Position numbers and translations under genes: made by a program
The notes under the pieces: model-generated
Database searches by the model: none
What the model was told of the DNA's origin: nothing
The model's input: the letters and a program-made list of their open reading frames with translations, nothing else
Part shown: positions 13,235 through 24,172 of the stretch, one piece after another
How positions within the stretch are numbered: the stretch's first letter is position 1
Layout: every line of letters starts with the position of its first letter
Origin: Phytoseiulus persimilis
Lineage: Eukaryota; Arthropoda; Arachnida; Mesostigmata; Phytoseiidae
DNA length: 64,000 bases
NCBI GenBank assembly: GCA_037576195.1
Contig: CM075103.1
Span: 19,034,001-19,098,000 of the forward strand
Reading direction: 5' to 3'

Positions 13235-14174
13235 GTCTAGGGCAACAACTTCGACGAGAGCAACAGCCTATGTGTTTTTCAAGTGCTTGTGATTTGTAGC
13301 GATTGTCTGCGGATGACGAACGATGAAACTTTGATTTATATCACATCGAGCACCAGATCTTTTCCTTCCTTTTCTGATTCAGGGCTCGTTTGAACGCCGA
13401 TCACCGGAGAAGACTATGGAAGCCTATGAATGTAAATCGGTTCGCAATCGGCTCTCTGTGTGAACGTTTCTTTGCACATTTTAGTGTTGCTGATGCCATC
13501 CATCCATTGCCTTGCATTACTCCCGATTTCCTTCTTCTCGGTTATTTCGGTCATTGGATGTTCTATTACTTGGAAGTCATGGCTATATCGACTGTAATGT
13601 GTATAAATAATGTATACATCATTATATATCATCTGGTGCCCCTATATACAAGCTTCTTCTATTTCTTAGTTCAGGCGAGAATTTCTGCGTCCGGCTTGAG
13701 ACGAGCTCGCAGGTGCCTTTCCGGTCCGAGGAGGCTTCTTTCGAAGCCTGTCAGGATTCAACAGGATGGAATAGTCGTGTGATGCTGAGGAATTCGAGAG
13801 CGAAGCTAATGGGACAACTCAAGGACCCGATGAATTCAAAGTCATACTCGACCGCTCCGGGCCCCAAATGAATTGCTGGTTATTGGTGTCTCTAGACCTC
13901 TCATAGAGAATCTTTCTGTTAGAATATGGATGGGGGATTTCTTGGATACTGATGTTTTCGGCCCACGAGAAGGGCTCGAACGACTTCCCTGCCCAAGCCA
14001 CAGAGCGGCAACTTGCGAACGCAAAGCTTTCTTCACAGCCAAGGTGGACGGCCGAAAGCCATCACGGCGGCTGGAAGTAGCTCTCCTCAGAGAATCGGTC
14101 CCTGCAAGTGAGCTCACGAACGAATAGTGAACAAAACTGGACAGCCACGCTTTGGAGTATCAGCATGTGGTGAG
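13235..14174. other. No supported gene
   Basis: Contains an AT-rich stretch with TATA/ATAT motifs near 13590-13650. At 13870-14120 all three plus frames are nearly stop-free, so the 84-codon ORF there is not informative. Two bases short of 8-bp perfect, GTGGTGAG at 14167-14174 is the left target duplication of the neighbouring MITE. Confidence 0.35.
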
Positions 14175-14488
14175 TAGACCATGCACTCCGTAGTACGGAA
14201 TACGGGCTGATTTCCGAAAAATACGGTCCGTATTATTATATGGACCGTACTCATAATACGGCGCTACGGACCGTATTATTGATACGGCATCCGAGTCTGA
14301 GACCGTACTCCGTATTACCGCACTACGGTACGGTCCGTATCAATGATAGGGTCCGTAGCGCCGTATTACAGTTCGGACCGTATTATGAGTACGGTCCAGT
14401 ATTACCGTAATGCGGTACTTTCCGTATTACAATACGGACCGTATTTTTGGAAATCAGCCGTATTCCGTACTACGGAGTGCAGGGTCTA
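14175..14488. mobile_element. Foldback MITE with long terminal inverted repeats
   Basis: A 314-bp element. Its ends are inverted copies: left TAGACCATGCACTCCGTAGT, right the complement with one difference, and the match extends through CGGAATACGG, CTGATTTCC and the ATACGGTCCGTATT block, giving more than 50 bp of inverted repeat. The interior is a series of palindromic ATACGGTCCGTAT-type units, so the whole element can fold into a hairpin. It is flanked by 8-bp direct repeats, GTGGTGAG (14167-14174) and GAGGTGAG (14489-14496), one mismatch. It has no ORF. An 8-bp duplication fits hAT-type mobilisation; the superfamily is inference. Confidence 0.85.
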
Positions 14489-14683
14489 GAGGTGAGGGCG
14501 AGTCATAAGGATTGGGGACCTTCTCAGTCTTGCTTTCCATTACGTGTTTTGTGCAATTCTGACAGCTGACGTTATTGCTGGCTAACCTCGATCGAGTACC
14601 CAGAATAAGATATCCGAAGGGAACGCCGAGATTCTCGCCGCTTGATTGCTGGAGGTTCGTCTTGGAATTCCAGCGGAGACAGC

Positions 14684-14902
14684 TCAAGCCTCGCGCAGCC
14701 AGGGAATAGTCTCTTCGGGGAAAATCATCGAAATCCTATCTCGAGGAGACAACGAATTCTCCTCTTCATAAAACGTACATCGTGGCGATAAGGAGGACGA
14801 TAAATCTCGGAATCCATCACCGAGAACATCTGATTCTCGCAGCCTGTCAGTTTCAACGGATATTCGATACTCCGTTATGTTCTTTGTCCGTCGCAAAACA
14901 GC
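14684..14902 (-). CDS. Terminal exon, unknown protein
   Basis: A strong acceptor (TATCTCGCTCTCTCAG, ending near 14903) is followed on the minus strand by 72 open codons in phase 0 and a TGA at 14684. The peptide is mixed charged and Ser-rich (KNITEYRISVETDRL, YEEENSLSPRDR, ending PWLREA). No family was recognised and the upstream exon is not located. The acceptor and absence of frameshift make it a better candidate than most ORFs here. Confidence 0.45.
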   Translation of the reverse strand, partial: AVLRRTKNITEYRISVETDRLRESDVLGDGFRDLSSSLSPRCTFYEEENSLSPRDRISMIFPEETIPWLREA

Positions 14903-16216
14903 CTGAGAGAGCGAGATAAGAATTTCCCTAAAATCGTCCCACCTGGCGACCGAAATAGGGTGACGTTTTAGTTCGACGTTTCCTCTACGTCATAGTCGCT
15001 CCTCTACGTTTGCCAAGTACGTGGTCGAGGAGCGGTCTGTGGAACGCGCCCAAATGTCGTCGTGAGCTTGCTGACGTAGCACAGGAGCGACACGACTACC
15101 TTACTGTAAGCCCCGTAACTCGGCTGCTCTTTTGGCCAATCATTCACCTACGCGCGGATGAGGAGTTTCAATTCGCCTATGCCTGGAGTCAAGATTCCGG
15201 TTCGCTGGTATCCCAATGAGGCAATCAATCGGAGCGCAGCCAGAACTTATACTAGAGTGTCCTCAAGACGTCGATATAGGAGTGCCGCGGATCTGTATCT
15301 CAGGTGTATCTGTCCTCTCTCCTACCTACTGCTCGCTGTCATCGAAAAGTACTGAGACACACGCCAAGGCCGGAACAAGAACCGCTAAGGGTTCAGTTAG
15401 CACCGTAGTTACGTAGAATCATCACTATTGTTTCACGCGGGGCTGCTGCGCATCACACGATGGCGAGTGAGCAAGAGATTCGCAGGCGAGCGAGAAGTAG
15501 CCCTCAGTCAGTCCCGTACGACCGTGACCCGTGACCTACTGCCGTAGTTTCGAGTTTGCATCCACAGATCGGAGAGCCTAATCACTTGTTCGAATATCTC
15601 TTCGACGTCTTTGGGTTCTTATCCATTGTAGCCTCTGCGAATTTCCACGAGCTTTGCTTGAAGCACAAATTTCTCAGAAACGCTTCATCCGCGATAATTT
15701 GAGGACTCTGGAAATTCACGGTATCTGGTTTTATTGATAGTTTGGTGTGATTCGGTATCATTTGTTATTGGTAATAAGGTACATTGTATGTACATCATAC
15801 TCACAACGACAGAATAAATAGCTAAATAGTTTTTCATCTCTCATTTTGTTCCGTGACGATGTTCAGAATTTTGTCCGGATTCGACGCTCGTGAACCTCCG
15901 AGCTACTCAATAGGGAATGGTGAAACGATTGTTCCAATACAACTCTTACATGCAGTGCCTGACTAATCGACAGTCGCTCTGATATATCAGATATTGAGAT
16001 CATTGATATTTATATATTCATCCGACGGCTCCCCTTGGGTCATGATATAATGGAATTATTGTCCAGCCGCTCATTTAGTCGATGAAATGTCCTATTATTG
16101 AATCCTAATGCACAACAACGACGATCCGGCTCTCAATCTCCAGTCAAGTACGTCAGCAACATAGAGACTCCACAACACTTTTAACAGGTATTGTGCCTCT
16201 GCACAATTCACACAGT
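14903..16216. other. No supported gene
   Basis: Includes an AT-rich spacer at about 15960-16060 with repeated GATAT/ATATC. A TTTATT on the plus strand near 15729 could serve as a distant minus-strand poly(A) signal for USB1. Confidence 0.3.
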
Positions 16217-17109
16217 TCACGTCCAACTCCAAATAGTTTCATCGGACAACGCTCCTATCGGGCTTTGTTCTTCACGGGGGTGTCGGCGGTCTTGTACTGC
16301 ATATTTGGATCTCGATCCCCAACGGATTTCGTAAAGCTTGTTTCCCGACCGGAAGGCACAGTCGATCCACGACTCCAGCGAGTTCGACGGCCATGCAGTA
16401 TTCGTCCAGGCTCTCTTTGGAGATTCGCCAGTTTCTCGCAACAGATCGTGCTTCTTTTGAATCGGAACCCAACCGATGCTGACGTGGAATCTGGGCTGAC
16501 GGTAGAAGCGGGGCAGACGAAAATGCTCAAGGCGTTGTCTACGCGTCCGCAGAGGTCCAGGAGATCGTTGGCGCCCACCGTCTGCATCGAGCGCAAGGAA
16601 ACAGGTGGTTTTCCCTCGTCGTTTTCATATACGGAGAATCGACTGAACGAAACTAGGAACGGTTTCCTGGACTGGAGCCCCTGACGAACATGTGAATACA
16701 GCGGCTTTATCCAGGGTAGCGGCATTTGAGGGTTTTTGACACCGAAATGTGCGACTGTGATGGTGTCGAACTTCCTGAGAAAGGCTCTACCACGCACGCT
16801 ATCTTCTGAACGTCGTCGATGTACTCTTTGTCGCAGGTCTGTACGAAGAAATGGGAAGCCCCAGACTCCTTGTTCGTGCTCAAAGGCTCGCTGACGTCCT
16901 CCGTGTCTCTCGGGCTGGTCCACCCAGGTTTTGGATGAGGCGAACATTCCGCTGATTTCTTTGGGTAGCTCGAGTTTGTCTTCTTGCACGGCGGATACTG
17001 TGAACAAATCGTCGTAGGCGTCAACGATGATTGCGCGGAGTTCGACGAATTCGATCCTTCAGACGATGTGTGACTGTCGTACCGCCGACGCTAGTTGCTC
17101 CAAACTCAT
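16217..17109 (-). CDS. USB1: USB1, U6 snRNA 3'-5' phosphodiesterase
   Basis: USB1 (Mpn1) trims the oligo-U tail of U6 snRNA, a 2H-type nuclear phosphodiesterase. Joined across frames the minus strand reads an acidic Ser-rich N-terminus (YDSHTSSEGSNSSNS), the motif HGGRQRAFEHEQGVWG followed by ASHFFVQT (family HGGR.R.F.HERGNWATHVYV), the first catalytic H-x-S in SHISVSKT, the F..Y.N conserved strand (FSVYENDEGK), NDLLDLCGRVDNAL, the second H-x-S in FHVSIGW, and the tail FRSGNKLYEI (human CKSGNKFFSM). Both catalytic His-x-Ser pairs are present. No introns are needed. At least five one-base shifts are required; the longest single frame is 250 codons (16255-17007). Start is the ATG at 17107-17109, least certain because a shift follows soon after. 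Stop is at 16217. Confidence 0.92.
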
Positions 17110-19726
17110 CTGAAGTCGAGGGCACCCTGACGTTAAATCACTGTATACGGGAAAGGCCTACGAGAATACTCTCCAGAAACTGTAACTTCACTACGCGCTA
17201 CAACTGAATCTTCATCCAACCTGTAGCTTCACACCCTGAACGACTGAACTGAACGAGCAACCCTCGTCTCTCAATATATACCAGTGAGAAACCCCTCTGC
17301 ATCTGAATGCACTCCAATTAATAATCAGAAAATGGAACAAGGGGATGGAGGGTCGACCGCACAGAGAAAGCAGCCCGAATACCCAGCGCGGGGCGAACGG
17401 TAGCTGAGCGAGCTCCGTGTGTTCTTCGTCAGTTGATTCATCAAAGAAATTAGACGAAACCGCATCGAGAACCGGAGGGACCCCGCACGGTCCAAGCCTC
17501 GCCTCGGGGTTACAACATGGACCTACGCACAGCGCCAAACCATGCCATGGCTAATCGTGTTCCACCGTTCGACGATTCATTTGTGACGGATCGGGAACTC
17601 CTCTTTGGAAGGCCTTTCTCGCGAGTGGAATTTCCAGCGTTTGACTTCTGACTCATAACGATGAAGATCACACTCACTTTCCTAAACGACGCGCTCCTGC
17701 GAGGACTCAGCGCGCTTGGGCGGCTCTCAGCCCAAGGAACAAGTTGCTAAGAATAGACGCCGGTAGAACAATAATGATATCGTTTCGCCGGCTTCCAATC
17801 TACAATCATTCGATATGATCCTTCCGATCACAACAGGCACCACTTTGGTGGAAGATTGGAGAACGAGCTCCGGCAAGCGGTGGTTTTCCTCCACACCGAT
17901 CACGCGCCACGAGGCCAAACCCAACAAACCAGCGTGCTCGCTCTTCACCCCCGTAGGCGAACCCCTTTCTCTTTCTTGGTTTTCGTCTGGTTTCTGGTTA
18001 GGAATGTCCCGCCGTCCAGTCCGCCAAGACATCACTCTTCGAATCGAAAGTGTTCTCGCTCGATTGTCTATCGTAGTGGGACACAAATACCACTGGGCCT
18101 CTCCGCTTTTTAGCCCAGACTAGTCTAACTGCGTGTTCGTTCAGCGCAACGGCACGCACAATAAATACAACAACGCACATCATCGGGTGACACGAATATT
18201 GCGTCATTCACTCAAGAGTGGTATTTCGCCGCTTTCCTCCGTCGGAAATTCCTGCGCAGAGCTCCTCCAACTGTTCGGAGACGGATAGCGATCGAAAAAC
18301 CGAGTCGAATTCGACGCAATCACCAAATATCTCTACGAATGTATTTGAAGCCCTCGGAATCGTCCAAGTTCAGTCTGATCAGAGAAAAATTCGTTCCAGA
18401 AGAGGAAGCGAAAGATTTGCGTATACGAGAGAATTCCTCGTGGTATGATCGGGGATATTCATCGGGGGAGATGCCGGAGGTTGAGTCTTGAATAACTTAC
18501 CTCGAGGCTGGCTTTGGTTCGGTGGCTGCTCTTGCAATTATGGTTGTCTCCTTCACTCAGTACATTTAAATTAGGAGTAGATTGACAACAATTTCGGCAT
18601 CGAGTTGAAAGCACACGACGCACAGAGAACTGTGTGCCCGTGTATTCTCTCTCAGGTGCTGTGCGAGGAGAAATTTCTACAAGCAGCACACTACCACCAC
18701 GGCCATCGTCATTGAAACAGCAGTCGCAGCACCAATACTGGGAGCAGATAGGGAATGAGAAAGTGCGTGTTGTCGTGCGAGGGCGAGCAAAAACGACGAA
18801 GACGACAACGAAGCCACGCATCAAAACAGCAAAGTCAAGTTATGATACGCAAGCGTTGGTTCGATTTGTCCATTTCCGAACCCGTACGCATTATCAACTT
18901 CCCGCGATCCTTTCGATGGAGTCAACCTATCATAACGTAATCGAATAGCATGAGAGTGATTCACCGGAATACGTTGCGCGAATATCGGGGTCACGTCGTC
19001 TGCTACGAAACCGTATCAGCTGGCATTTGAGGTTTACTGACCAAGCGATCATATGCTTTAAAACATTGCCAGGAAAACCTTCTCGAGAAGAAAAATGGTA
19101 CCATGGCATGGGATATATGACTGAGATGTCCTGAAAACCTCCTTCAGAGGAACTGCGTGCTGCGAGTCTGATCCGCTCACGCTTCAGTTGTCCGCACTGT
19201 AGCAGAGAGGGAGCGGTTTCGCATGCGTTTCCACAAGGGCTCTCAGCTGTTCGACGGCACCGCTGGCGAGGTCGACTTGATTAAAAATGTTCGATTTTCC
19301 TTGTGTTGTTTAGGAGTTTGTGTCACTCCGAGTCCGGATGTCAGGGAGCTGTGGCCTTTAAGGCGTCGACTTGATGTAACAGGAACCGAAGAAGGGACAC
19401 TAAGTCGGAAGCTCGACGGTCTCCATCTGATATGACAGGTTGGTGACGGCAAGGAAGAAGATAACATGGAGCTCAACCAGAGCGTCACACTTCCTAGGGA
19501 CTGAGCTGTTTGAGCCCGAATTCTTCTCGATGAAGAAATCGCGGACGTCTCAATTACGCAACCCTAGCCCAAATAGATGCTTCCCTCCTATCAGACTGCA
19601 CTGCGGTTCATTGGTCTGTAGTTTGTGGTGGGAGAACTTGTTCCTCGTTGAGATGTGGGGTCCTTCTGCTATGTATCTTGAGAGCTGGTTTTCAGATGTT
19701 CTTTCGTTTGGTTTCACGATATTCAG
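17110..19726. other. Intergenic, no supported gene
   Basis: Candidate minus-strand donors with short upstream open frames occur near 17677 (AAA|GTGAGT) and 18507 (GAG|GTAAGT), the latter after a peptide ending HRTKASLE, but no acceptor partner or family could be assigned. Confidence 0.3.
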
Positions 19727-21501
19727 ATGAAGTCATTCCACCTTCAATATGCAACATACCGGGCTGGCATGGATTCGCCGTCAAGTTCTCTCCATTCAAC
19801 GCCGATCTCGTCGTTTGTGCAGGCAATCAGAATTATGGTGAGTTGCTGTGGAAATCGTTGACAAAGATGACGGGAAGCTCATGAACTAAGAGGAATATGT
19901 CATCAATTGCCGAGTGACGGGTAGGATGAAATATTAAGCTCATTGACTCCAGTCGATTACCGGATTTTCGATTTGAAATTAGTCGGTTTTCATGAGAGAA
20001 TATTGTCAACGAAATGCTGCTTGTGTCCGAGAGCTCGGGCTTCGATGATGGAATGTTCCGTCAGGGAGAAGATTCCGGCCGCAGGCATTCGTGGATTCCA
20101 ATAATCCCCCTCAAAGTTTCCGAATTTCGAGATTCCCGAGTATGAATCTATAGGTCGATGTCTAGTCGATTGTTGGTGTTTCTCTTCGAGAGCTCCGGCC
20201 TGAAGCGCCCTCCCAACCAGGCGTCGATTTGGTCCTGGTATCTATTCCTCGCCAATACCTCCAGGAGGAGGAGTTCTCACTCATCTATGGTGCCCCATCG
20301 TCGGAGACGCCGCTCAAAACTTGACCTAAGGCTCCATTGAGAATCATGCGGAAATCGGACGAATATGAGAGTAGGAGTCTCACCAACTCGAGGACTGGGG
20401 AGCTCGAGGGAGGGAGGCTGGTGAAAATTGGAGTACCAAGCGACAACAGAGTCGGCCGGAAGGGAACATTAAGAATGACAGCCTGTGAACGCTTCAAAAA
20501 TATCTCATTCCAGGCATTCAAGGTCGAGGGCGCCTTATTAGTTCTCGTCCGAGGAAGAGATCGTCACTTCCGCGTTCTGAATACAATCGTTCATCACGAC
20601 GCTCTCTTCGACTTCAGTTTTAGTGAAACGGATCCCAACGTTGTTTGTGCGGCTTCAGCGGATGGTCATTTAATACTTTTCCATCTGCTCCACGCGCACC
20701 CCGTGGCTGTTGTCAGAGCACATTCGAGAGAGGTAGGACCACATTTGTCGTCGCTCAAGATCGACTACATACTGAATAACGTTAGACGACATGGATTCTT
20801 GACTCAAAATCTCTCTTTAATTCGCTACACAACGAAATCCTCAGCACAGTGATTGCGTTTCAGATATCCTCGGTGCAATGGAATCCAAACCGATCGAATC
20901 AACATATTCTGTCGTCATCATGGGACGGTCTCATCAATCTCGTGGACCCGTCGCGTCAAACAGTGCTGCAATCCTACAAATTCCACGCAAATTACGTTTA
21001 TGACGCAGTCTGGGCACCACGGAATCCGAACTCTTTCTGCTCAGCTTCCGGCGACGGCGCACTCGGAATCTGGGACCTACGAACGGACCGACCCCAGGTC
21101 GTCATGAAAGTGTCTCCGACCGAGGTCTTGTCAGCCGATTGGTCAGCTTACGACCCGACGCTCCTGGCCACGGGATCCGTTGACAATATCGTGTCCACGT
21201 GGGACATGAGAAAACCGTCCAATGCTTTACACAGGTTCCCTCATGATATGGCTGTGAAGAAGGTTCGTTTTCAGTCCGTTCTTAGGACACATGCTAGCTT
21301 CGGTGTCCTACGATTTCACGACTCAAGTTCACAACCTGATGACGAGCTTGACCGCTCGCTTCAGAAACCACACCGAGTTCGTTTACGGCTTCGATTGGAG
21401 TTTGAGGAACGCAAGGTGAGTTCGTTGATTGCGGCTGGGATCAACGCGTTTGCGTAGGCCGCTTACCTGGTAGAGCACAACGGTTCTCGTCATTGATGTA
21501 A
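19727..21501 (+). CDS. PEX7: PEX7, peroxisomal PTS2 import receptor (WD40), three exons
   Basis: PEX7 is the cytosolic WD40 receptor that carries PTS2-tagged enzymes to the peroxisome. Exons: 19727-19837, 20514-20732 and 20864-21501, with GT-AG introns. Exon 1 encodes MKSFHLQYATY then PGWHGFAVKFSPFNADLVVC and NQNYG, like the family RHGYAAEFSPY...QHYGIAG. Exon 2 has VHHDALFDFSFSE and the propeller strand AASADGHLILF. Exon 3 has VQWNP, SSSWDGLINLVDPS, SASGDGALGIWDLR, LSADWSAYDPTLLATGSVD, KKVRF then SPFLGHMLASVSYDFT, HTEFVYGFDWS and VDCGWDQRV. Frameshifts lie near 19768 (CCC to CC), 20560, 21273 (extra T) and 21415. An AAGGTGAGT at about 21415 looks like a donor, but conserved coding continues past it. 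The last 15 residues are uncertain. Confidence 0.94.
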
Positions 21502-21652
21502 ACAGTCATAGTGAGCCGTTCCTGAGTGCCTTTGTATGTGCAATGTTTTCTACACTCCCTTGGCGGAAATGTTTGCTCATATTTTGTGTGAGATGAGCTG
21601 TGATAGTTATGCCCAAGGGTTTCCTTTGTACAAAGAGTCTGGAAACGGAGCA

Positions 21653-21658
21653 AATAAA
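21653..21658 (+). terminator. Probable PEX7 polyadenylation signal
   Basis: AATAAA about 152 bases after the proposed PEX7 stop. Confidence 0.4.
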
Positions 21659-22979
21659 TCTAAGACGACGACCATGGATGTTTTCTGTCGAAGGTTTGAA
21701 TTCATCCCCACTTCCCCGCCACGTACTGGATGCTTGCTGCAAACTGAAGTATATCATGCTCTGTGGCTCTCTCGGACCTTTAACTGAGGCTAACAACAAC
21801 TTCATCCCAGATATTGGTTTATGAGCCGTGGAGGCTTGCATCAGGGAGGCTTGAGGCTTTGTTGAAACTTGATACCACTGCTCCCATCGGTGGCTGAAGA
21901 GTAGCTGAGTCCGTCCGAGTAGGACGGGGAAAATGATCAGACCCACCGCGGTCACCTGAGCCTGAGCGAAATGAAATTGTTCGTGATGCGGACTGCGCTA
22001 GCCTCCCGGCTATTTCTTTGGTGCTTTTTCTGAGGCTTTGATCAATCTGAGTTATCGATTCGAGATCACGCCGACGATCGACTCATGGAAGTTGCGCATT
22101 AGCGATGTATCATGGTCGCGCAGGAGTCACTTGGGTACAGCGCGCCGTCGAAATTCCGAAGCGCGCTATCGAGCATGAGATTCTTCACAGAGAAAGCAAT
22201 GTATCCATGAGCTTCCTTTCGAGCAAACCCGGAGCGCAATGGTTTCCACAGATACCAAGTGTTGACCGGGCAACCCGGCGTCACTCAGATGTTTTCTACT
22301 ATTTTGGGAAAATATTTCTCGGGAGTCATGACGTTTGCTCTCCTGGATTGTTTGCGTTCAACTGCGATGCCCGGAAGTCTACGGAACCCGATGATGATTT
22401 CCATCGCAGACTCAGGGTGTCATCTACCAATGCGTGCATGCGGATGGAGCGAGCCCGAGTCGCGGAGGTCGAATCGCCAGTGTTACGAAACGACGAAGTT
22501 TGATTCCGAAAGCCTGGTCTATCAGTTGGGCGTTACGTAGCTTCCAAGTTATTGCTGGTTCCGAAGAGAATATCCTCCTTCCCTGCAAAACCTTGGTGTA
22601 ATCAGCGAGGACATCTCACGAGCCACTCTGCGAGATCCTCAAACTACGCGGGTTCATCCGCGCATGCGCCTTCCTTGGAGTTCGGACCACACGGAGGGTG
22701 GTTCAACAGGGAGCAGGGCACCGAAAGGCGCATAGGACATGACTGTTTGATCGCTCATCCGAAGCTCACTAGGGAAGAGCATCCACTGACGTCGTTACCG
22801 GATATTCGATGAAACACTTGAAATTCGCCTGAAGCGTGAGTCAACATGCTATCTCCGTTCTCGGGATAAGTTCTTATCAGTGTCGTACATAGTCCGTGGA
22901 GCTCCTTGTCAATCATCAGGAAGCCTGGGTATCCGAGGTCTCGAGACGAACCGAGAATCCCGTGCACTCACAATCGAGA
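21659..22979. other. No supported gene
   Basis: A minus-strand frame at 22099-22284 (peptide includes WYLWKPLRSGFARKEAHGYI) is protein-like but lacks splice evidence and family. Nothing else was recognised. Confidence 0.3.
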
Positions 22980-23223
22980 ATGATGCCAATCCTCAACGCG
23001 CTCAATTCCAACAGGGCTCTAGATCGGGAAGTGGTTGTCATCGCGCGCAGGAATGGGAAATGACCCGGTGGAGGAGCAGATCAAGGACATGAAGCTAACT
23101 CGATTCCAGAAGCTTCGTCTGAAATTGATGTCGCGAGAAGAGAAAGAAGCCTATATTTTGGAACTGGCCGAAAAAAGAGCGAAAAAATTGGAAAAATCCA
23201 AGGACAAGGGCGAGCACCAGTGA
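22980..23223 (+). CDS. Small basic helical protein, about 80 residues, unknown
   Basis: Starting at the tandem ATG at 22980/22983 the frame reads MMPILNALNSNRALDREV and VVIARRNG, then after removing one A from an AAA near 23061 continues NDPVEEQIKDMKLTRFQKL, SREEKEAYILELAEKRAKK and ends KDKGEHQ at TGA 23221-23223. The second half is a strongly charged amphipathic helix, probably a coiled coil. The two halves are each protein-like and join in the expected place, which supports one gene. I do not recognise the family. It could be the last exon of a longer protein, since a weak acceptor precedes it. An AATAAA is at 23504. Confidence 0.5.
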
Positions 23224-23503
23224 AGCCTGCGGGCGTTGTTTTCGTTGGTTCCCGCTGTTGTTGAGGAGAGGCTCCCGGGAGATTTCATGGAGCTATTAAC
23301 TGCTCGTCATCAGACATCAATCACCCTCAGTGTCAAAGCCACCGGATGGATACGACAGAGAGAATCGAATGCGTCCTCGGGGCAGTACCCGAGACCATCG
23401 AGCTGTATTCGATGATCTCGGTTGGTCTCCCTGTTTACATGTGGATTCACAGTCTGTGCCGTCACCTCCGAAAACTGGGAATAACCGATCGATGGAAATT
23501 ATG

Positions 23504-23509
23504 AATAAA
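23504..23509 (+). terminator. Possible polyadenylation signal
   Basis: AATAAA 280 bases after the stop of the 80-residue ORF. Confidence 0.25.
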
Positions 23510-24162
23510 GAAAATCTTTCCACTGAGACTTCTCAGCTCCCTCAACCCCGGGGTGGGCTTGCCGTATCTACACCGATGAACACGAACAATGATTCCAAAA
23601 CTCCCAGTGCCCTTCGGTGACGTCCGCTTCCGAACGTGTGGGATCCACAGGGCCATGCTTGCGAGAGCTGTACCATGTTGGTAGTTTTTTGACACCGGCC
23701 CATCGGCATTGAATGACCCGAGGAAATCCTCGTCTCCATGTAGCGAAAACGAACGACCTGCGGCGGCCTTAGTTGTAAATTCCAGCTCTCACTGATGACG
23801 TCCGTTGCACCGTCCTCCAAATCTGAGAATCCCCCATTCTCATGGTTTGCATCCATGTCAAGACCAATTCAGTCGCCCAGATTGTCGGCAACAACGGTAC
23901 AATCAAGCGACGGACGCGATACATTCCACGCTGTGGTCGTCAACGGGTACGCGTATCCAGTTATTGAATGTCAATGATTCTCTGCTTGCAGCGTCTGTGA
24001 ATAGTTCTGAATTGATCAGGGCCAAATTTTCGATGAGGGTGGTTCGTAACTACGTGGATCGAGGAGTAAATCTTCAGTTCGAGGCGATCCTCTAATACTT
24101 TCAAGAAGATTGAGGTGTTACTGCGCAACTCTGTTGGATCGAATCTCATGCGATAATCGATC

Positions 24163-24172
24163 ACCAATCAAT
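24163..24172. repeat. Left target-site duplication
   Basis: ACCAATCAAT, identical to 25606-25615. Confidence 0.85.

Noticed and set aside
16255-17007. Single 250-codon minus ORF as a complete gene
   Set aside because: Only parts of it are in the USB1 frame; the conserved protein switches frames several times.
21415-21423. AAGGTGAGT as a PEX7 splice donor
   Set aside because: The conserved VDCGWDQ strand follows immediately, so coding continues through it.
21455-21490. GGTAGAGCAC-like tRNA D-arm
   Set aside because: No acceptor stem, anticodon arm or proper B box; lies in PEX7 coding DNA.
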